From contig JABSPZ010000011.1 of the NCBI GenBank assembly GCA_013213785.1, positions 62,001 through 126,000 on the forward strand: 64,000 nucleotides of DNA. Direction: 5' to 3'. A program made the position numbers and the translations under genes. Below the pieces are notes generated by a model. It had not been told where the DNA came from. It ran no database searches and worked only from the letters and a program-made list of their open reading frames with translations. Below are positions 18,311-27,133 of the stretch, piece by piece; the first letter of the stretch is position 1, and each line of letters opens with the position of its first letter. Source of the DNA: Henriciella sp. (lineage in GTDB: Bacteria > Pseudomonadota > Alphaproteobacteria > Caulobacterales > Hyphomonadaceae).

Positions 18311-19264
18311 ATGAGCGAGAGCATTCTTATTCCGCATCTGGCAGATGCGATGGTGCGCGTAACTGAAAAGGCGGCGATCGCTGCCGAAGCCCTAGCTGGG
18401 CGCGGCGATGAGAAAGCGGCTGATGCCGCTGCCGTAGATGCGATGCGGACAGCCTTTAATGCGGTGGACTTTCAAGGCCGCGTTGTGATCGGTGAAGGCG
18501 AACGAGACGAAGCGCCAATGCTCTATATCGGCGAAGAAGTTGGCACCGGAAACGGCCCTGCCATCGATATCGCGCTCGATCCATTGGAAGGCACAACGCT
18601 CACGGCGAAAGCCATGTCGAATGCGCTCGCGGTTCTCGCCATCGCACCACGCGGCGGATTGCTCTTCGCGCCAGATACTTACATGGACAAGATCGCGATC
18701 GGGCCTGGTTATGCAGACGGGCTCATCGATCTTGATGCGACCCCTGCAGAGAACATTGCTGCCATGGCGAAAGAGAAGGGCGTTGCTGTCTCTGAGATGA
18801 CGGCCTGCGTCTTGGATCGCCCACGCCACGCTGAAATTATTGATAGCCTGAGAGGCGCAGGCGCCCGTGTGCACCTGATCTCAGATGGCGATGTTGCTGG
18901 CGTGATCAATACAACGAACCCAACCACGGGGATTGATCTCTATGTTGGTTCTGGCGGCGCTCCGGAAGGTGTGCTCGCGGCTGCGGCGCTGAAATGTGTT
19001 GGTGGTCAAATGCAAGGTCGTTTGGTGTTCCGCAATGATGACGAACGCCGCCGCGCCGACCGAACGGGCATCACGGATTATGACAAGAAGTACGATCTGC
19101 ACGAACTCGCTTCGGGCGAAACCGTCTTCTGTGCGACTGGCGTTACCAAAGGCGGACTGGTGGATGGCGTCGTACGGCACAATGGTCATATCCAAACGGA
19201 TACGCTCGTGATGAGCAGCGCCGATGGCATGGTCCGTAAGATCAAAAGTTGGCACCGCGCCTAG
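18311..19264 (+). CDS. glpX: Class II fructose-1,6-bisphosphatase GlpX
   Basis: 317 residues from ATG 18311 (MSESILIP), preceded by GGGGGAG. Dephosphorylates fructose-1,6-bisphosphate in gluconeogenesis. GEGERDEAPMLYIGEEVG and the metal-binding DPLEGTT (in IDIALDPLEGTTLTAKAM) define class II. It follows hom by 41 bp; its stop TAG overlaps the GTG of the next lipoprotein gene. Although named for the E. coli glp regulon, here it is 10 kb from glpD/glpK and has no GlpR-like operator. Confidence 0.93.
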   Translation: MSESILIPHLADAMVRVTEKAAIAAEALAGRGDEKAADAAAVDAMRTAFNAVDFQGRVVIGEGERDEAPMLYIGEEVGTGNGPAIDIALDPLEGTTLTAKAMSNALAVLAIAPRGGLLFAPDTYMDKIAIGPGYADGLIDLDATPAENIAAMAKEKGVAVSEMTACVLDRPRHAEIIDSLRGAGARVHLISDGDVAGVINTTNPTTGIDLYVGSGGAPEGVLAAAALKCVGGQMQGRLVFRNDDERRRADRTGITDYDKKYDLHELASGETVFCATGVTKGGLVDGVVRHNGHIQTDTLVMSSADGMVRKIKSWHRA

Positions 19265-19833
19265 TGAAACGCTTTGCGCTCGGGCTCGTGGCTCTCGCAG
19301 CCGCGTGCACGAGCAGTGAGTATTCGCAGGATATCACAGACACCTTTGTTGAAGGCGACCGGCTCTATGTGTCGGGAACGCTCAATGCGCTCACATATGA
19401 TGAGATTGCACAGCAAATTTTAGCCAATCCGGGACTGACCACGGTCGTGCTCGAAGACATTGATGGTTCGATTGATGACGATGTTAATCTGGAAACGGGC
19501 CTGCTTATCCATGAAGCGGGCTTAGACACCTATGTGCCCGCAGACGGACAGATCGAATCCGGCGCCGTAGATCTGTTTTGCGCCGGGAAAAACAGAATTG
19601 CTGAAAGCGGCGCAAAAATTGGTGTGCATTCTTGGGCCGCGGAAGATGGCCTCGAGGGCGGGGATCTGCCTCAAGATGATCCTGAAGATCAGCCCTACAT
19701 TTCCTATTTTGAACAGGTTACGTGCCCGGTCTCTTTCTATTGGTACACGCTAGAGGCCGCGCCCGCTGGCGACATGCACTATATGAGCGAAGATGAATTA
19801 CTCGCTCATTCAGTTGCGACGGAAATCCGCTAG
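19264..19833 (+). CDS. COG3904-like lipoprotein with degenerate ClpP/SDH-type fold
   Basis: 189 residues from a GTG at 19264 sharing one base with the glpX stop. MKRFALGLVALAAAC is a lipoprotein signal. The body GDRLYVSGTLNALTYDEIAQQILANPGLTTVVLEDIDGSIDD...LLIHEAGLDTYVP...DLFCAGKNRIAESGAKIGVHSW follows the COG3904 pattern (predicted periplasmic proteins related to ClpP/SppA-type serine peptidases). The normal GGS(V/I) oxyanion turn is replaced by DGSI and the nucleophile region CASACA by ESGAVDL, so activity is doubtful. Function unknown. Confidence 0.65.
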   Translation: MKRFALGLVALAAACTSSEYSQDITDTFVEGDRLYVSGTLNALTYDEIAQQILANPGLTTVVLEDIDGSIDDDVNLETGLLIHEAGLDTYVPADGQIESGAVDLFCAGKNRIAESGAKIGVHSWAAEDGLEGGDLPQDDPEDQPYISYFEQVTCPVSFYWYTLEAAPAGDMHYMSEDELLAHSVATEIR

Positions 19834-19866
19834 CTGGTCGATCGCCGTTCCTGATCTTCGCGAGTC

Positions 19867-21654
19867 ATGATTGAAGCGCGTATGACAAATTCCGGATTTG
19901 GCTCAGAGAACTCATTTGGCGGTCGCTATTGGACGCTGCGCGGTGCGGACGAGGGTGCCGTGCGGGCGCTCACGCCGCATCTTGATGGCAATGATTTGCT
20001 TGCGCGTCTGCTCGCGCCGCGTGGCTTGGTGTCCGATCAGGTCGAGACCTTTCTGAACCCGACTCTGCGCGCCTTGTTTCCAGACCCGTCGAGCTTTCAG
20101 GACATGATGAAAGCGGCGAACCTAACGCTCGATGCGATTGTCGCCGGCAAGTCAGTTACCGTCTTTGCGGATTATGATGTTGATGGCGGCACCAGTTCGG
20201 CAATCTTGGCGCGTTACTTTCGCGCTTGGGGGCGTGAGATTGGTCTTTATGTGCCGGACCGCCTCACCGAAGGATACGGGCCAAGTCCGGAAGCGTTTCG
20301 TCACCTCAAAGGACAAGGCGCGGACCTTGTCATCACCGTAGATTGCGGTGCGGCCGCAACGGACGCGCTTGCTGAAGCGGTGAAGATCGACCTGCCGGTC
20401 ATTGTCATCGACCATCACTTAATGGGGAAAGAGCCGCCGGAATGTGCTGCCTTGGTCAATCCAAATCGCGCTGATGATAAGAGTGAGCAAGGCCACCTGG
20501 CGGCAGCGGGTGTCGTTTACGTTTTCGCTGCTGCTTTAAACAAATTGGCCCGCGAGCGCGGGATCGCGCCAGAGGGTGGGTTGCCAGATATCTTACACTG
20601 GCTCGACCTTTGCGCGCTCGGCACACTTTGCGATATGTCGCCTTTGCGCGGTGCCAATCGGGCCTTTGTGAAGCAAGGTCTAAAGATCCTCGAGCGCGGC
20701 CAAAATCCAGGTTTGCGTGCGCTCGCTGATATCGCTGGGATCGGGAAAATCGAAAGTGTTTATCACGCGACGTTTGTGCTCGGGCCGCGTCTGAATGCTG
20801 GCGGGAGGGTCGGTGACCCCTGGCTCGCCGCAAAGCTGCTTGCAACTGATGACCGGGCTGAGGCGATTGCGCTGGCGGAACGCCTACATACGCATAATGA
20901 TGAGCGCAAAGCCGTTGAGAGCGCCATCCTCGAGCACGCAACAATTGAGGCGCAGAAGCAGATCGAAGCGAACCCAGATGTTGGTATTTTGATCGCAGCA
21001 GGCGAGGGGTGGCATCCGGGCGTAATCGGGATCGTCGCCGGGCGCCTCAAGGATCGCTTCCACCTGCCCAGTATCGTTATCGGTTGGGGGCAGGGCTTAG
21101 GGCCGGTTGCAAAGGGGTCGGCGCGTTCCGTGCACGGCGTAAACATTGGCGATGCAATCTCGGCTGCCGCGAAAGCCGGTGTCGTGATCTCCGGCGGCGG
21201 GCACGCGATGGCGGGGGGGCTAAGCCTTGAGCCTGAACAGCTGCCTGCGCTTCAAAGCTGGATGCAAGAGCATATGGCGGAGTTCAAAACGGAGCGGGCC
21301 GCCGCAAAAGAGTTGGTCGTCGATGCCGTCTTGTCATTGAATCAGGTCACGACCGATACGTTCGATACAATTCAGACGATCGGCCCGTTTGGGCAAGGGG
21401 CGCCGGAACCAATTTTCGGTCTCGCTGATGTTGAGATTACTCACACAAGGCCAATCGGAGATAACCACTTGAAGCTGACGGTCGAGAATGCTGGCGGACG
21501 GATCGATGCTTTGGTTTGGCGCTGTATGGGGACGCCGCTTGGTGATGCACTTTTGCAGCGCGGCCGCGTCCATCTTGCAGGTCGATTGAAAGACAATGAA
21601 TGGAACGGGCGCCGCACGGCACAATTTGAGGTGATCGACGCTGCGGCGGCCTAA
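19867..21654 (+). CDS. recJ: Single-stranded-DNA-specific exonuclease RecJ
   Basis: 595 residues (ATG 19867; an ATG at 19882, MTNSGFGS, is also possible). 5'-3' exonuclease on ssDNA in RecF recombination and mismatch repair. DHH-family metal motifs are in order: TVFADYDVDGGTSSA, ITVDCGAA, VIVIDHHLMG (DHH), DLCALGTLCD; then GPRLNAGGRVGDP and the DHHA1 motif SGGGHAMAGGLSL. The C-terminal OB-like domain ends LKDNEWNGRRTAQFEVID, typical of RecJ. In alphaproteobacteria recJ often follows glpX/hom as here. Converges with galK, 10 bp apart. Confidence 0.94.
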   Translation: MIEARMTNSGFGSENSFGGRYWTLRGADEGAVRALTPHLDGNDLLARLLAPRGLVSDQVETFLNPTLRALFPDPSSFQDMMKAANLTLDAIVAGKSVTVFADYDVDGGTSSAILARYFRAWGREIGLYVPDRLTEGYGPSPEAFRHLKGQGADLVITVDCGAAATDALAEAVKIDLPVIVIDHHLMGKEPPECAALVNPNRADDKSEQGHLAAAGVVYVFAAALNKLARERGIAPEGGLPDILHWLDLCALGTLCDMSPLRGANRAFVKQGLKILERGQNPGLRALADIAGIGKIESVYHATFVLGPRLNAGGRVGDPWLAAKLLATDDRAEAIALAERLHTHNDERKAVESAILEHATIEAQKQIEANPDVGILIAAGEGWHPGVIGIVAGRLKDRFHLPSIVIGWGQGLGPVAKGSARSVHGVNIGDAISAAAKAGVVISGGGHAMAGGLSLEPEQLPALQSWMQEHMAEFKTERAAAKELVVDAVLSLNQVTTDTFDTIQTIGPFGQGAPEPIFGLADVEITHTRPIGDNHLKLTVENAGGRIDALVWRCMGTPLGDALLQRGRVHLAGRLKDNEWNGRRTAQFEVIDAAAA

Positions 21655-21664
21655 TGCAGAGACG

Positions 21665-22729
21665 CTAAACCCGCCAAGCGTTTTCGTGTCGATCCAGAAG
21701 TTCTTCGACCCAGTTTTCGAGCTTCGGTTTTTCGACGAGTGCGACGATGCAGCCGCCAAAGCCGCCGCCGGTTAGCCTGGCGCCTTTTGCGCCAATATTG
21801 AGGGCGTCGTTCACCAGATCGTCAATCACCGGCGTCGAAGCTTCGAAGTCTTGTGAGTAAGATCGATGGCTTTCGTTCATCAGGGCGGCAAACGTGTTGA
21901 GGTCGCCCGTTTTCATGGCGTCGCTCGCTTGAACCGCGCGTTTATGCTCGGTCATGACATGACGTGCCCGCTTGCGAAGCGGATCGGGCATTTCAGACAA
22001 GGCTTTCATTTGCGCCTGACCGAGACGGCAAAGCTGATCCGTTTTCAGATGCTCGGCGGCGGCTTGGCATTCCTCAAATCGAGCTTTGTAGCGCCCGTCG
22101 GCAAGCTCTCGTCTGACGCCTGAGTGGATCACTGCGATGCCCCAATCTTCTGGAATGTCGATCACATCATAACTCAGGTCGCTCGTATCGAGCGCGAGGG
22201 CTTCTCCGTGATCGGCGAGACCCACGGCCATTTGATCCATGATTCCACAAGGCATCCCGATATAGTCATTTTCGACCGCGCGCGCGTGTTTGGCAATGTC
22301 GACGGCTGTGGTGGCAACTTGCCCAACAATCGATGCGGCGCGCAGAATTGCGGTAATCAAAGCTGCGGACGATGAGACGCCTGCACCGTCCGGTATGTCG
22401 CTCTCAATGTGGAGTTTGACGCCGCCGGTCAGCCATCCGAGTTCGGAAGCTTTCCAGAGTGCGCCCATCGCATAATCGGTCCAATCATCGCGTTTCGCGT
22501 CTCCAAGGGGGCGCTCGATCAGATCATCGAAACGGGTCGATTTTATCGTGATGGTGGGGGCATCCTGGCGCGCGAGGGCCACTTGAATGCGTCGTTGCAG
22601 TGCCGCTGGAAGAACGGCGCCGCCATTATAATCGGTGTGTTCGCCAATCAGATTGACGCGTCCCGGTGCGGAGGCCGCAATTGTTGGCGGGCTTCCGAAT
22701 GTGTTGGTGAAACCATCGATCGGGTTCAT
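21665..22729 (-). CDS. galK: Galactokinase
   Basis: 354 residues. Phosphorylates galactose at C1 (Leloir pathway). The GHMP-kinase signatures are present: APGRVNLIGEHTDYNGGAVLP near the N-terminus, IESDIPDGAGVSSSAAL (P-loop-like motif 2), and GARLTGGGFGGCIVALV near the C-terminus. Its ATG overlaps the galT stop (ATGA at 22726-22729), so it is translationally coupled to galT. The pair would be controlled from the galT upstream region, where two GlpR-like operators lie. Confidence 0.95.
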   Translation of the reverse strand: MNPIDGFTNTFGSPPTIAASAPGRVNLIGEHTDYNGGAVLPAALQRRIQVALARQDAPTITIKSTRFDDLIERPLGDAKRDDWTDYAMGALWKASELGWLTGGVKLHIESDIPDGAGVSSSAALITAILRAASIVGQVATTAVDIAKHARAVENDYIGMPCGIMDQMAVGLADHGEALALDTSDLSYDVIDIPEDWGIAVIHSGVRRELADGRYKARFEECQAAAEHLKTDQLCRLGQAQMKALSEMPDPLRKRARHVMTEHKRAVQASDAMKTGDLNTFAALMNESHRSYSQDFEASTPVIDDLVNDALNIGAKGARLTGGGFGGCIVALVEKPKLENWVEELLDRHENAWRV

Positions 22730-23808
22730 AGGGCACCTCTTAGGCGGTCGGCGGCATGGCGGGGCATGACATCAACAGTGAAGACGGCTGTCGCTTGTTC
22801 GACAGATGCCAGATACTTCACGCGGTCAGGTGCCCGCAGCAGTGGATAAAACTGAGCTGAAAATTGGAACTTTCCGTCTCGCCCATGAGGCGCAGCGTGG
22901 AGGCTGAGCATGCACGGCGTTTCGCGTCCGAAGAACGCATCATATCGACGGACCGTATCTCCGAGCAGGTGCGCAAATCCGTCAGCTTGAGCCTCATCAA
23001 ATGCCCAAGGGCCGGATACAGGCTCTAAAGCGGAGATCCAAACTTCGTAAGGGAAGCGGGCGTAGCGGGGCGCATAGGATACCAAGCCGCCCGCCTCGCC
23101 AATTCGGTAAGTCGAGCCCCAGGATTTTACATCCTCGGCGAGATCATATCCCGCTTCAAACGCATCAAGCGCTGTCTGCTGCGGCGTTGGAATAATTGGA
23201 AATCCGTAAATCTGCCCATGCGGGTGGTGCAAGGTTACGCCGACTTCGTCACCGCGATTCTCAAATGGCAAAACGAACGCGCAGCCTTGATCAAACATCG
23301 ATTGATAGCGATCGACCCAAGCTTCAACCAAAAGGCGGCGCCGGTCTTGTGAAAGCGTGCCGAGTGAACCTTGCGCATCTGCCGAGTAGACAATGACTTC
23401 GCACGCTCCCTTTGCAGCGTGCATTTTGAGGCCGGTCGTTTCTGGTTCCTGAGCGTCGGCAGAGAGGCTCGGAAATCGGTTTGCAAAAACGGCGAGCTCA
23501 TAGTCTTCGAATGGGATTTCGGTGAGAGGTTTGCCGTTTTGGCTTGGCGCGAGCGGGTTGGCGGCAGCACTTGGTTTAAAAGTTCGGTTCTGGCGCCCCG
23601 CAGCATAAATTGACCAATCACCGCGCAGGGGGTGGTAGCGCAGTTCTGACCCGGTGACGGCTTGTAGATCTTCACCCTCAACTCGTGGAAGATCATGCGG
23701 TTGGTAACCGTAGAGGAAGAGGTCGCGGCCATCCGACTTTGTATGATGACGGCGATAGGCATCACGACCAGCGATTTGGCGAGAAAGCGTTTTGATCGGG
23801 TCACTCAT
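22726..23808 (-). CDS. galT: Galactose-1-phosphate uridylyltransferase
   Basis: 360 residues from ATG 23808 (MSDPIKTLS). Exchanges UMP between UDP-glucose and galactose-1-phosphate. The active-site stretch LHHPHGQIYGFP contains HPH with the uridylylated His; CEVIVYSADAQGSLG, FENRGDEVGVTLHHP and GRDGKFQFSAQFYPLLR are family blocks. First gene of a galT-galK operon on the minus strand; the divergent partner is the GH36 alpha-galactosidase. No galE is in the window. Confidence 0.93.
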   Translation of the reverse strand: MSDPIKTLSRQIAGRDAYRRHHTKSDGRDLFLYGYQPHDLPRVEGEDLQAVTGSELRYHPLRGDWSIYAAGRQNRTFKPSAAANPLAPSQNGKPLTEIPFEDYELAVFANRFPSLSADAQEPETTGLKMHAAKGACEVIVYSADAQGSLGTLSQDRRRLLVEAWVDRYQSMFDQGCAFVLPFENRGDEVGVTLHHPHGQIYGFPIIPTPQQTALDAFEAGYDLAEDVKSWGSTYRIGEAGGLVSYAPRYARFPYEVWISALEPVSGPWAFDEAQADGFAHLLGDTVRRYDAFFGRETPCMLSLHAAPHGRDGKFQFSAQFYPLLRAPDRVKYLASVEQATAVFTVDVMPRHAADRLRGAL

Positions 23809-24126
23809 CCGCTGCATCCATTCCATCTCGGGCCGTCAGTGCAAACCCAACTTAGCATAAAAGTTCGTATTCGATCATTATAAAAATATCTATGCATGAA
23901 AATCAGAATTCTTCCGAAATCCACATTACACACCCGATTTATATGTGTTTATTACAAGGTGAGAGACGTTTGGGAACGGCAACTCCTGATATTGCGGAGC
24001 ATGGGCATCATAGAAATGGGGCCCGTATATTTTCGAATTCGATGATAAATTACTCTATTTCCAACATTGGTGTTTTCTGCAAAATGGAGACACATCAAGC
24101 GCGTTCCAATTCGAGGTGAGCAATCT
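23809..24126. promoter_or_regulatory. Divergent galT / alpha-galactosidase control region
   Basis: 318 bases without a gene, AT-rich in the middle. Two sites share the core of the glp operators described at 31.1 kb: GTTCG-TATT-CGATC (23863-23876) and TTTCG-AATT-CGATG (24031-24044). They sit about 55 bp from the galT start and 83 bp from the alpha-galactosidase start, suitable for repression of either gene by the DeoR/GlpR-type protein encoded at 26340. The short AGGTGAGCAATCT before 24127 serves as ribosome-binding site. Confidence 0.45.
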
Positions 24127-26268
24127 ATGGCAGAGCAAAACGGTTATGTGACCCTTACCGCGGGCAATACCAGCCTGGTTTTGGATTGTGCGATCGGCGA
24201 ACGCCCGAGCATTCTCTATTGGGGGTCACGCCTCGCGAAATCGGCTCCGGAATTGATCAAAGCGATGACCACCCGGCAGCATGCGCCGGGCGGTGCCGAT
24301 GCCGAAGTTGGCAGCTCGCTCTTGAATGAAACGGGATCGGGCATCGCGGGTTTGTCAGGCTTCTCAGCGCATCGCAATGGAACGGCCTGGGCGAGCTTGT
24401 TTAGAGTCACGAAAGTGCTGCGCCCCGAACCTCACCGGGTGGAAGTTGTTTGCGAGGATGAAGTAACGAAAGTCCGCGCGACCCATTTCATTGGCTTCGA
24501 CCCGGACAGCAACTTGTTGACCTGCCAGACGCAGATCGAAAATTTGGGCGACACTGACTTAGCGATCGATTGGTGTGCGTCCGCGAGCCTGCCTTTAGAC
24601 CCGCGAGCGACCCGGTTGTTTGGATTTACGGGGCGTTGGTCTGGCGAGTTTCACCTCGAAGAAGTCGCGCCATTCTTAGGAAGCTATGTTCGTGAGAACA
24701 AAAACGGACGGACCAGCCATGACAATTTCCCTGGCCTGGTGGTTGGAACTGAGGAGACGCATGAACAAGCCGGCCCTTGCTTTGCGTTCCATCTCGGTTG
24801 GAGCGGCAATAATAGAGTGCGGGTGGATCGCCTCAGTGACGGCCGATCTTTCGTGCAAATGGGGGAGTACTTTTTCCCAGGAGAGATGTCGCTTGCCCCT
24901 GGCGAAACTTATAGAACACCTCGCCTCTATGCGGGCTTCACCAGTCGCGGCTTCAGCGCTTTGTCGCGCAAGTTTCATCACCACCTGAAGCACACTGTCA
25001 TGGATGGGCGCATCGACCGTAAGGAACGCCCCATTCATTATAATACGTGGGAAGCGGTTTATTTTGATCATGATCACGACACGCTTTTCAAGCTCGCGGA
25101 GAAAGCAGCGGCCGTGGGGGCTGAGCGCTATATCCTAGATGATGGCTGGTTCGGATCACGGCGAAATGACAAAGCGGGTCTCGGCGATTGGTGGCCATCG
25201 GAAGATGTCTATCCAGATGGACTCGGGCCGCTTGTTGATCATGTCACGGGATTGGGGATGGAGTTTGGCCTGTGGTTCGAACCTGAAATGGTCAACCCGG
25301 ACAGCGAACTGTTCCGCACGCGTCCTGATTGGATCTTGCATGCCGAGGGCGTTGAGCAGGTTCCGTTCCGTAGCCAGTTCGTTTTGGATCTGACGCGGCC
25401 GGAAGTCAGCGATTATCTCTTCGATCACATGCACAAATTGCTCAGCGCGCATGATATCAGCTACGTAAAATGGGATATGAATCGCGACGTCCATCACCCG
25501 GGCAGTCGCGGCCGACCTGCTATCAATCAGCAGACGCGTGCGCTCTATGCTTTGATTGAACGCCTCCGTGAGGCGCACCCGAACCTTGAGATCGAAAGCT
25601 GCTCATCCGGCGGTGCACGTGCTGACTATGGAATCCTTCGCCGGACGGATCGCATTTGGACATCAGACAGCAATGATGCGCTCGACCGGCAGCGTATTCA
25701 ACGCGGCGCCTCTCACTTCTTCCCACTCGAGATTATGGGTGCACATGTCGGGCCGGAGACGTGTCATATCACTGGGCGTCGTCTGACCATGGCGCTTCGG
25801 GTCGCCACCGCTTTGTTTGGTCATATGGGAATGGAGCTAAACCTGCTTGAAGAAAGCGCGGAGAATTTGGAGATCTTGAAAGCAGGGATCGCGCTCCATA
25901 AAGCGCACCGACACTTGCTCCACCATGGCGAGTTCCATCGTCTAGATACTCCAGAGCATGTGAACGCCGTCGGTGTTGTTGCGCAGGATCAATCCGAGGC
26001 GCTGTTCTCTTGGTGTAATTTGACTGGCCATCGCCAAACCATTCCAGGGCGCATTTATGTGCCAGGCCTCGATGCGAGTAAGACGTACAAGACCAAAATC
26101 ATTTGGCCGAATCCGGTGCGGTCAATCTCTCGACCCTCCGTTCTAGAGGCGACAGAATTAGGGGGTGACGGCGTGGACTTGCCTGGAGAGGCGCTCATGC
26201 ATGTTGGGCTTCAAGTTCCGCTTCTGCACCCAGAGACCTGTTTAATTTACCATTTTCAGGCAATATGA
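24127..26268 (+). CDS. GH36 alpha-galactosidase
   Basis: 713 residues from ATG 24127 (MAEQNGYVT). Releases galactose from melibiose, raffinose-type sugars or galactomannan side chains. The N-terminal beta-sandwich is followed by the TIM barrel of GH36: YILDDGWFGSRRNDKAGLGDWW, GLWFEPEMVNPDSEL, and YVKWDMNRDVH with nucleophile Asp450; IESCSSGGARADYGIL and WTSDSND with acid/base Asp514. No signal peptide, so it acts on imported oligosaccharides in the cytoplasm. Divergent from galTK and followed by the DeoR-type regulator, completing a galactoside utilisation block. Confidence 0.93.
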   Translation: MAEQNGYVTLTAGNTSLVLDCAIGERPSILYWGSRLAKSAPELIKAMTTRQHAPGGADAEVGSSLLNETGSGIAGLSGFSAHRNGTAWASLFRVTKVLRPEPHRVEVVCEDEVTKVRATHFIGFDPDSNLLTCQTQIENLGDTDLAIDWCASASLPLDPRATRLFGFTGRWSGEFHLEEVAPFLGSYVRENKNGRTSHDNFPGLVVGTEETHEQAGPCFAFHLGWSGNNRVRVDRLSDGRSFVQMGEYFFPGEMSLAPGETYRTPRLYAGFTSRGFSALSRKFHHHLKHTVMDGRIDRKERPIHYNTWEAVYFDHDHDTLFKLAEKAAAVGAERYILDDGWFGSRRNDKAGLGDWWPSEDVYPDGLGPLVDHVTGLGMEFGLWFEPEMVNPDSELFRTRPDWILHAEGVEQVPFRSQFVLDLTRPEVSDYLFDHMHKLLSAHDISYVKWDMNRDVHHPGSRGRPAINQQTRALYALIERLREAHPNLEIESCSSGGARADYGILRRTDRIWTSDSNDALDRQRIQRGASHFFPLEIMGAHVGPETCHITGRRLTMALRVATALFGHMGMELNLLEESAENLEILKAGIALHKAHRHLLHHGEFHRLDTPEHVNAVGVVAQDQSEALFSWCNLTGHRQTIPGRIYVPGLDASKTYKTKIIWPNPVRSISRPSVLEATELGGDGVDLPGEALMHVGLQVPLLHPETCLIYHFQAI

Positions 26269-26339
26269 ACCGATAGCTTGGGTTTGACATGGCGCTTGCA
26301 TGAGCCGGAAACACCCGCAAGGCATGAAAGGTGACCGAT

Positions 26340-27125
26340 ATGAGTGATGCAGACGTCTCCAATTTGCCAGGACGGCAAAAGCAGATTCTGGAGCTGATCC
26401 GGTCTCAAGGCTATGTCGCCACAGAACAGTTGGTTCGCCAGTTTGGCGTAACGCCGCAAACCATTCGACGCGACATCAACACACTTTGTGAGTTGGAGTT
26501 GATTGAGCGCTTCCATGGCGGCGCGGGTCGGATCGGGAACGCCTATAACCAGCCTTACCAAGACCGTTTGCAAGAAGGCATGGAGGGTAAACGCAAGATT
26601 GCGCGTATGGTTGCCAATCGCATCCCGGAAGGTGCATCGCTGTTCTTGAACATCGGGACGACGACCGAGGCGCTCGCCACTGAACTGGTTGGCCGAAACG
26701 ACCTTCGTATCGTCACCAACAATATCAACATCGCGAACATGATGCGTGAGACAGATGGCTCTGATGTGATGATTGCGGGCGGATTTGTTCGTCAGTCAGA
26801 TGGCGGGATTGTCGGCGAGGCGACGACCGAGTTTTTGAAACAGTTCCGTCTGGATATCGGCGTCATCGGGATCAGTGGGATTGATGAAGACGGATCGCTC
26901 TTGGACTTTGACTATCAAGAGATCCGGTCAGCCCAAGCGATCATCCAAAACTCGCGAACCGTTTTCCTGGTTGCCGATAATGCCAAGTTCGGACGCCGGG
27001 CGATGATCCGCCTCGGGCACTATGATGATGTCGATCATCTGTTCACGGATAAAGCGCCGCCCGAAGCCTTTATGGAGGCTATTCGGGCGACCGATATGGA
27101 ACTGCACGTCGCGGGCGACGACTAG
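26340..27125 (+). CDS. DeoR/GlpR-family transcriptional repressor
   Basis: 261 residues from ATG 26340 (an in-frame GTG lies at 26331). The N-terminal helix-turn-helix is LIRSQGYVATEQLVRQFGVTPQTIRRDINTLCE; the C-terminal domain contains SLFLNIGTTTEALATEL and VTNNINIA, the phosphate-sugar sensing motifs of the family, plus LVADNAKFGRRAMIRL. GlpR of E. coli belongs here and responds to glycerol-3-phosphate. The gene lies between the galactose block and glpD/glpK, and operator-like sites similar to the E. coli GlpR consensus occur in both promoter gaps. GlpR identity is likely, but a galactose/tagatose effector cannot be excluded. Confidence 0.85.
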   Translation: MSDADVSNLPGRQKQILELIRSQGYVATEQLVRQFGVTPQTIRRDINTLCELELIERFHGGAGRIGNAYNQPYQDRLQEGMEGKRKIARMVANRIPEGASLFLNIGTTTEALATELVGRNDLRIVTNNINIANMMRETDGSDVMIAGGFVRQSDGGIVGEATTEFLKQFRLDIGVIGISGIDEDGSLLDFDYQEIRSAQAIIQNSRTVFLVADNAKFGRRAMIRLGHYDDVDHLFTDKAPPEAFMEAIRATDMELHVAGDD

Positions 27126-27133
27126 CTAAATAA

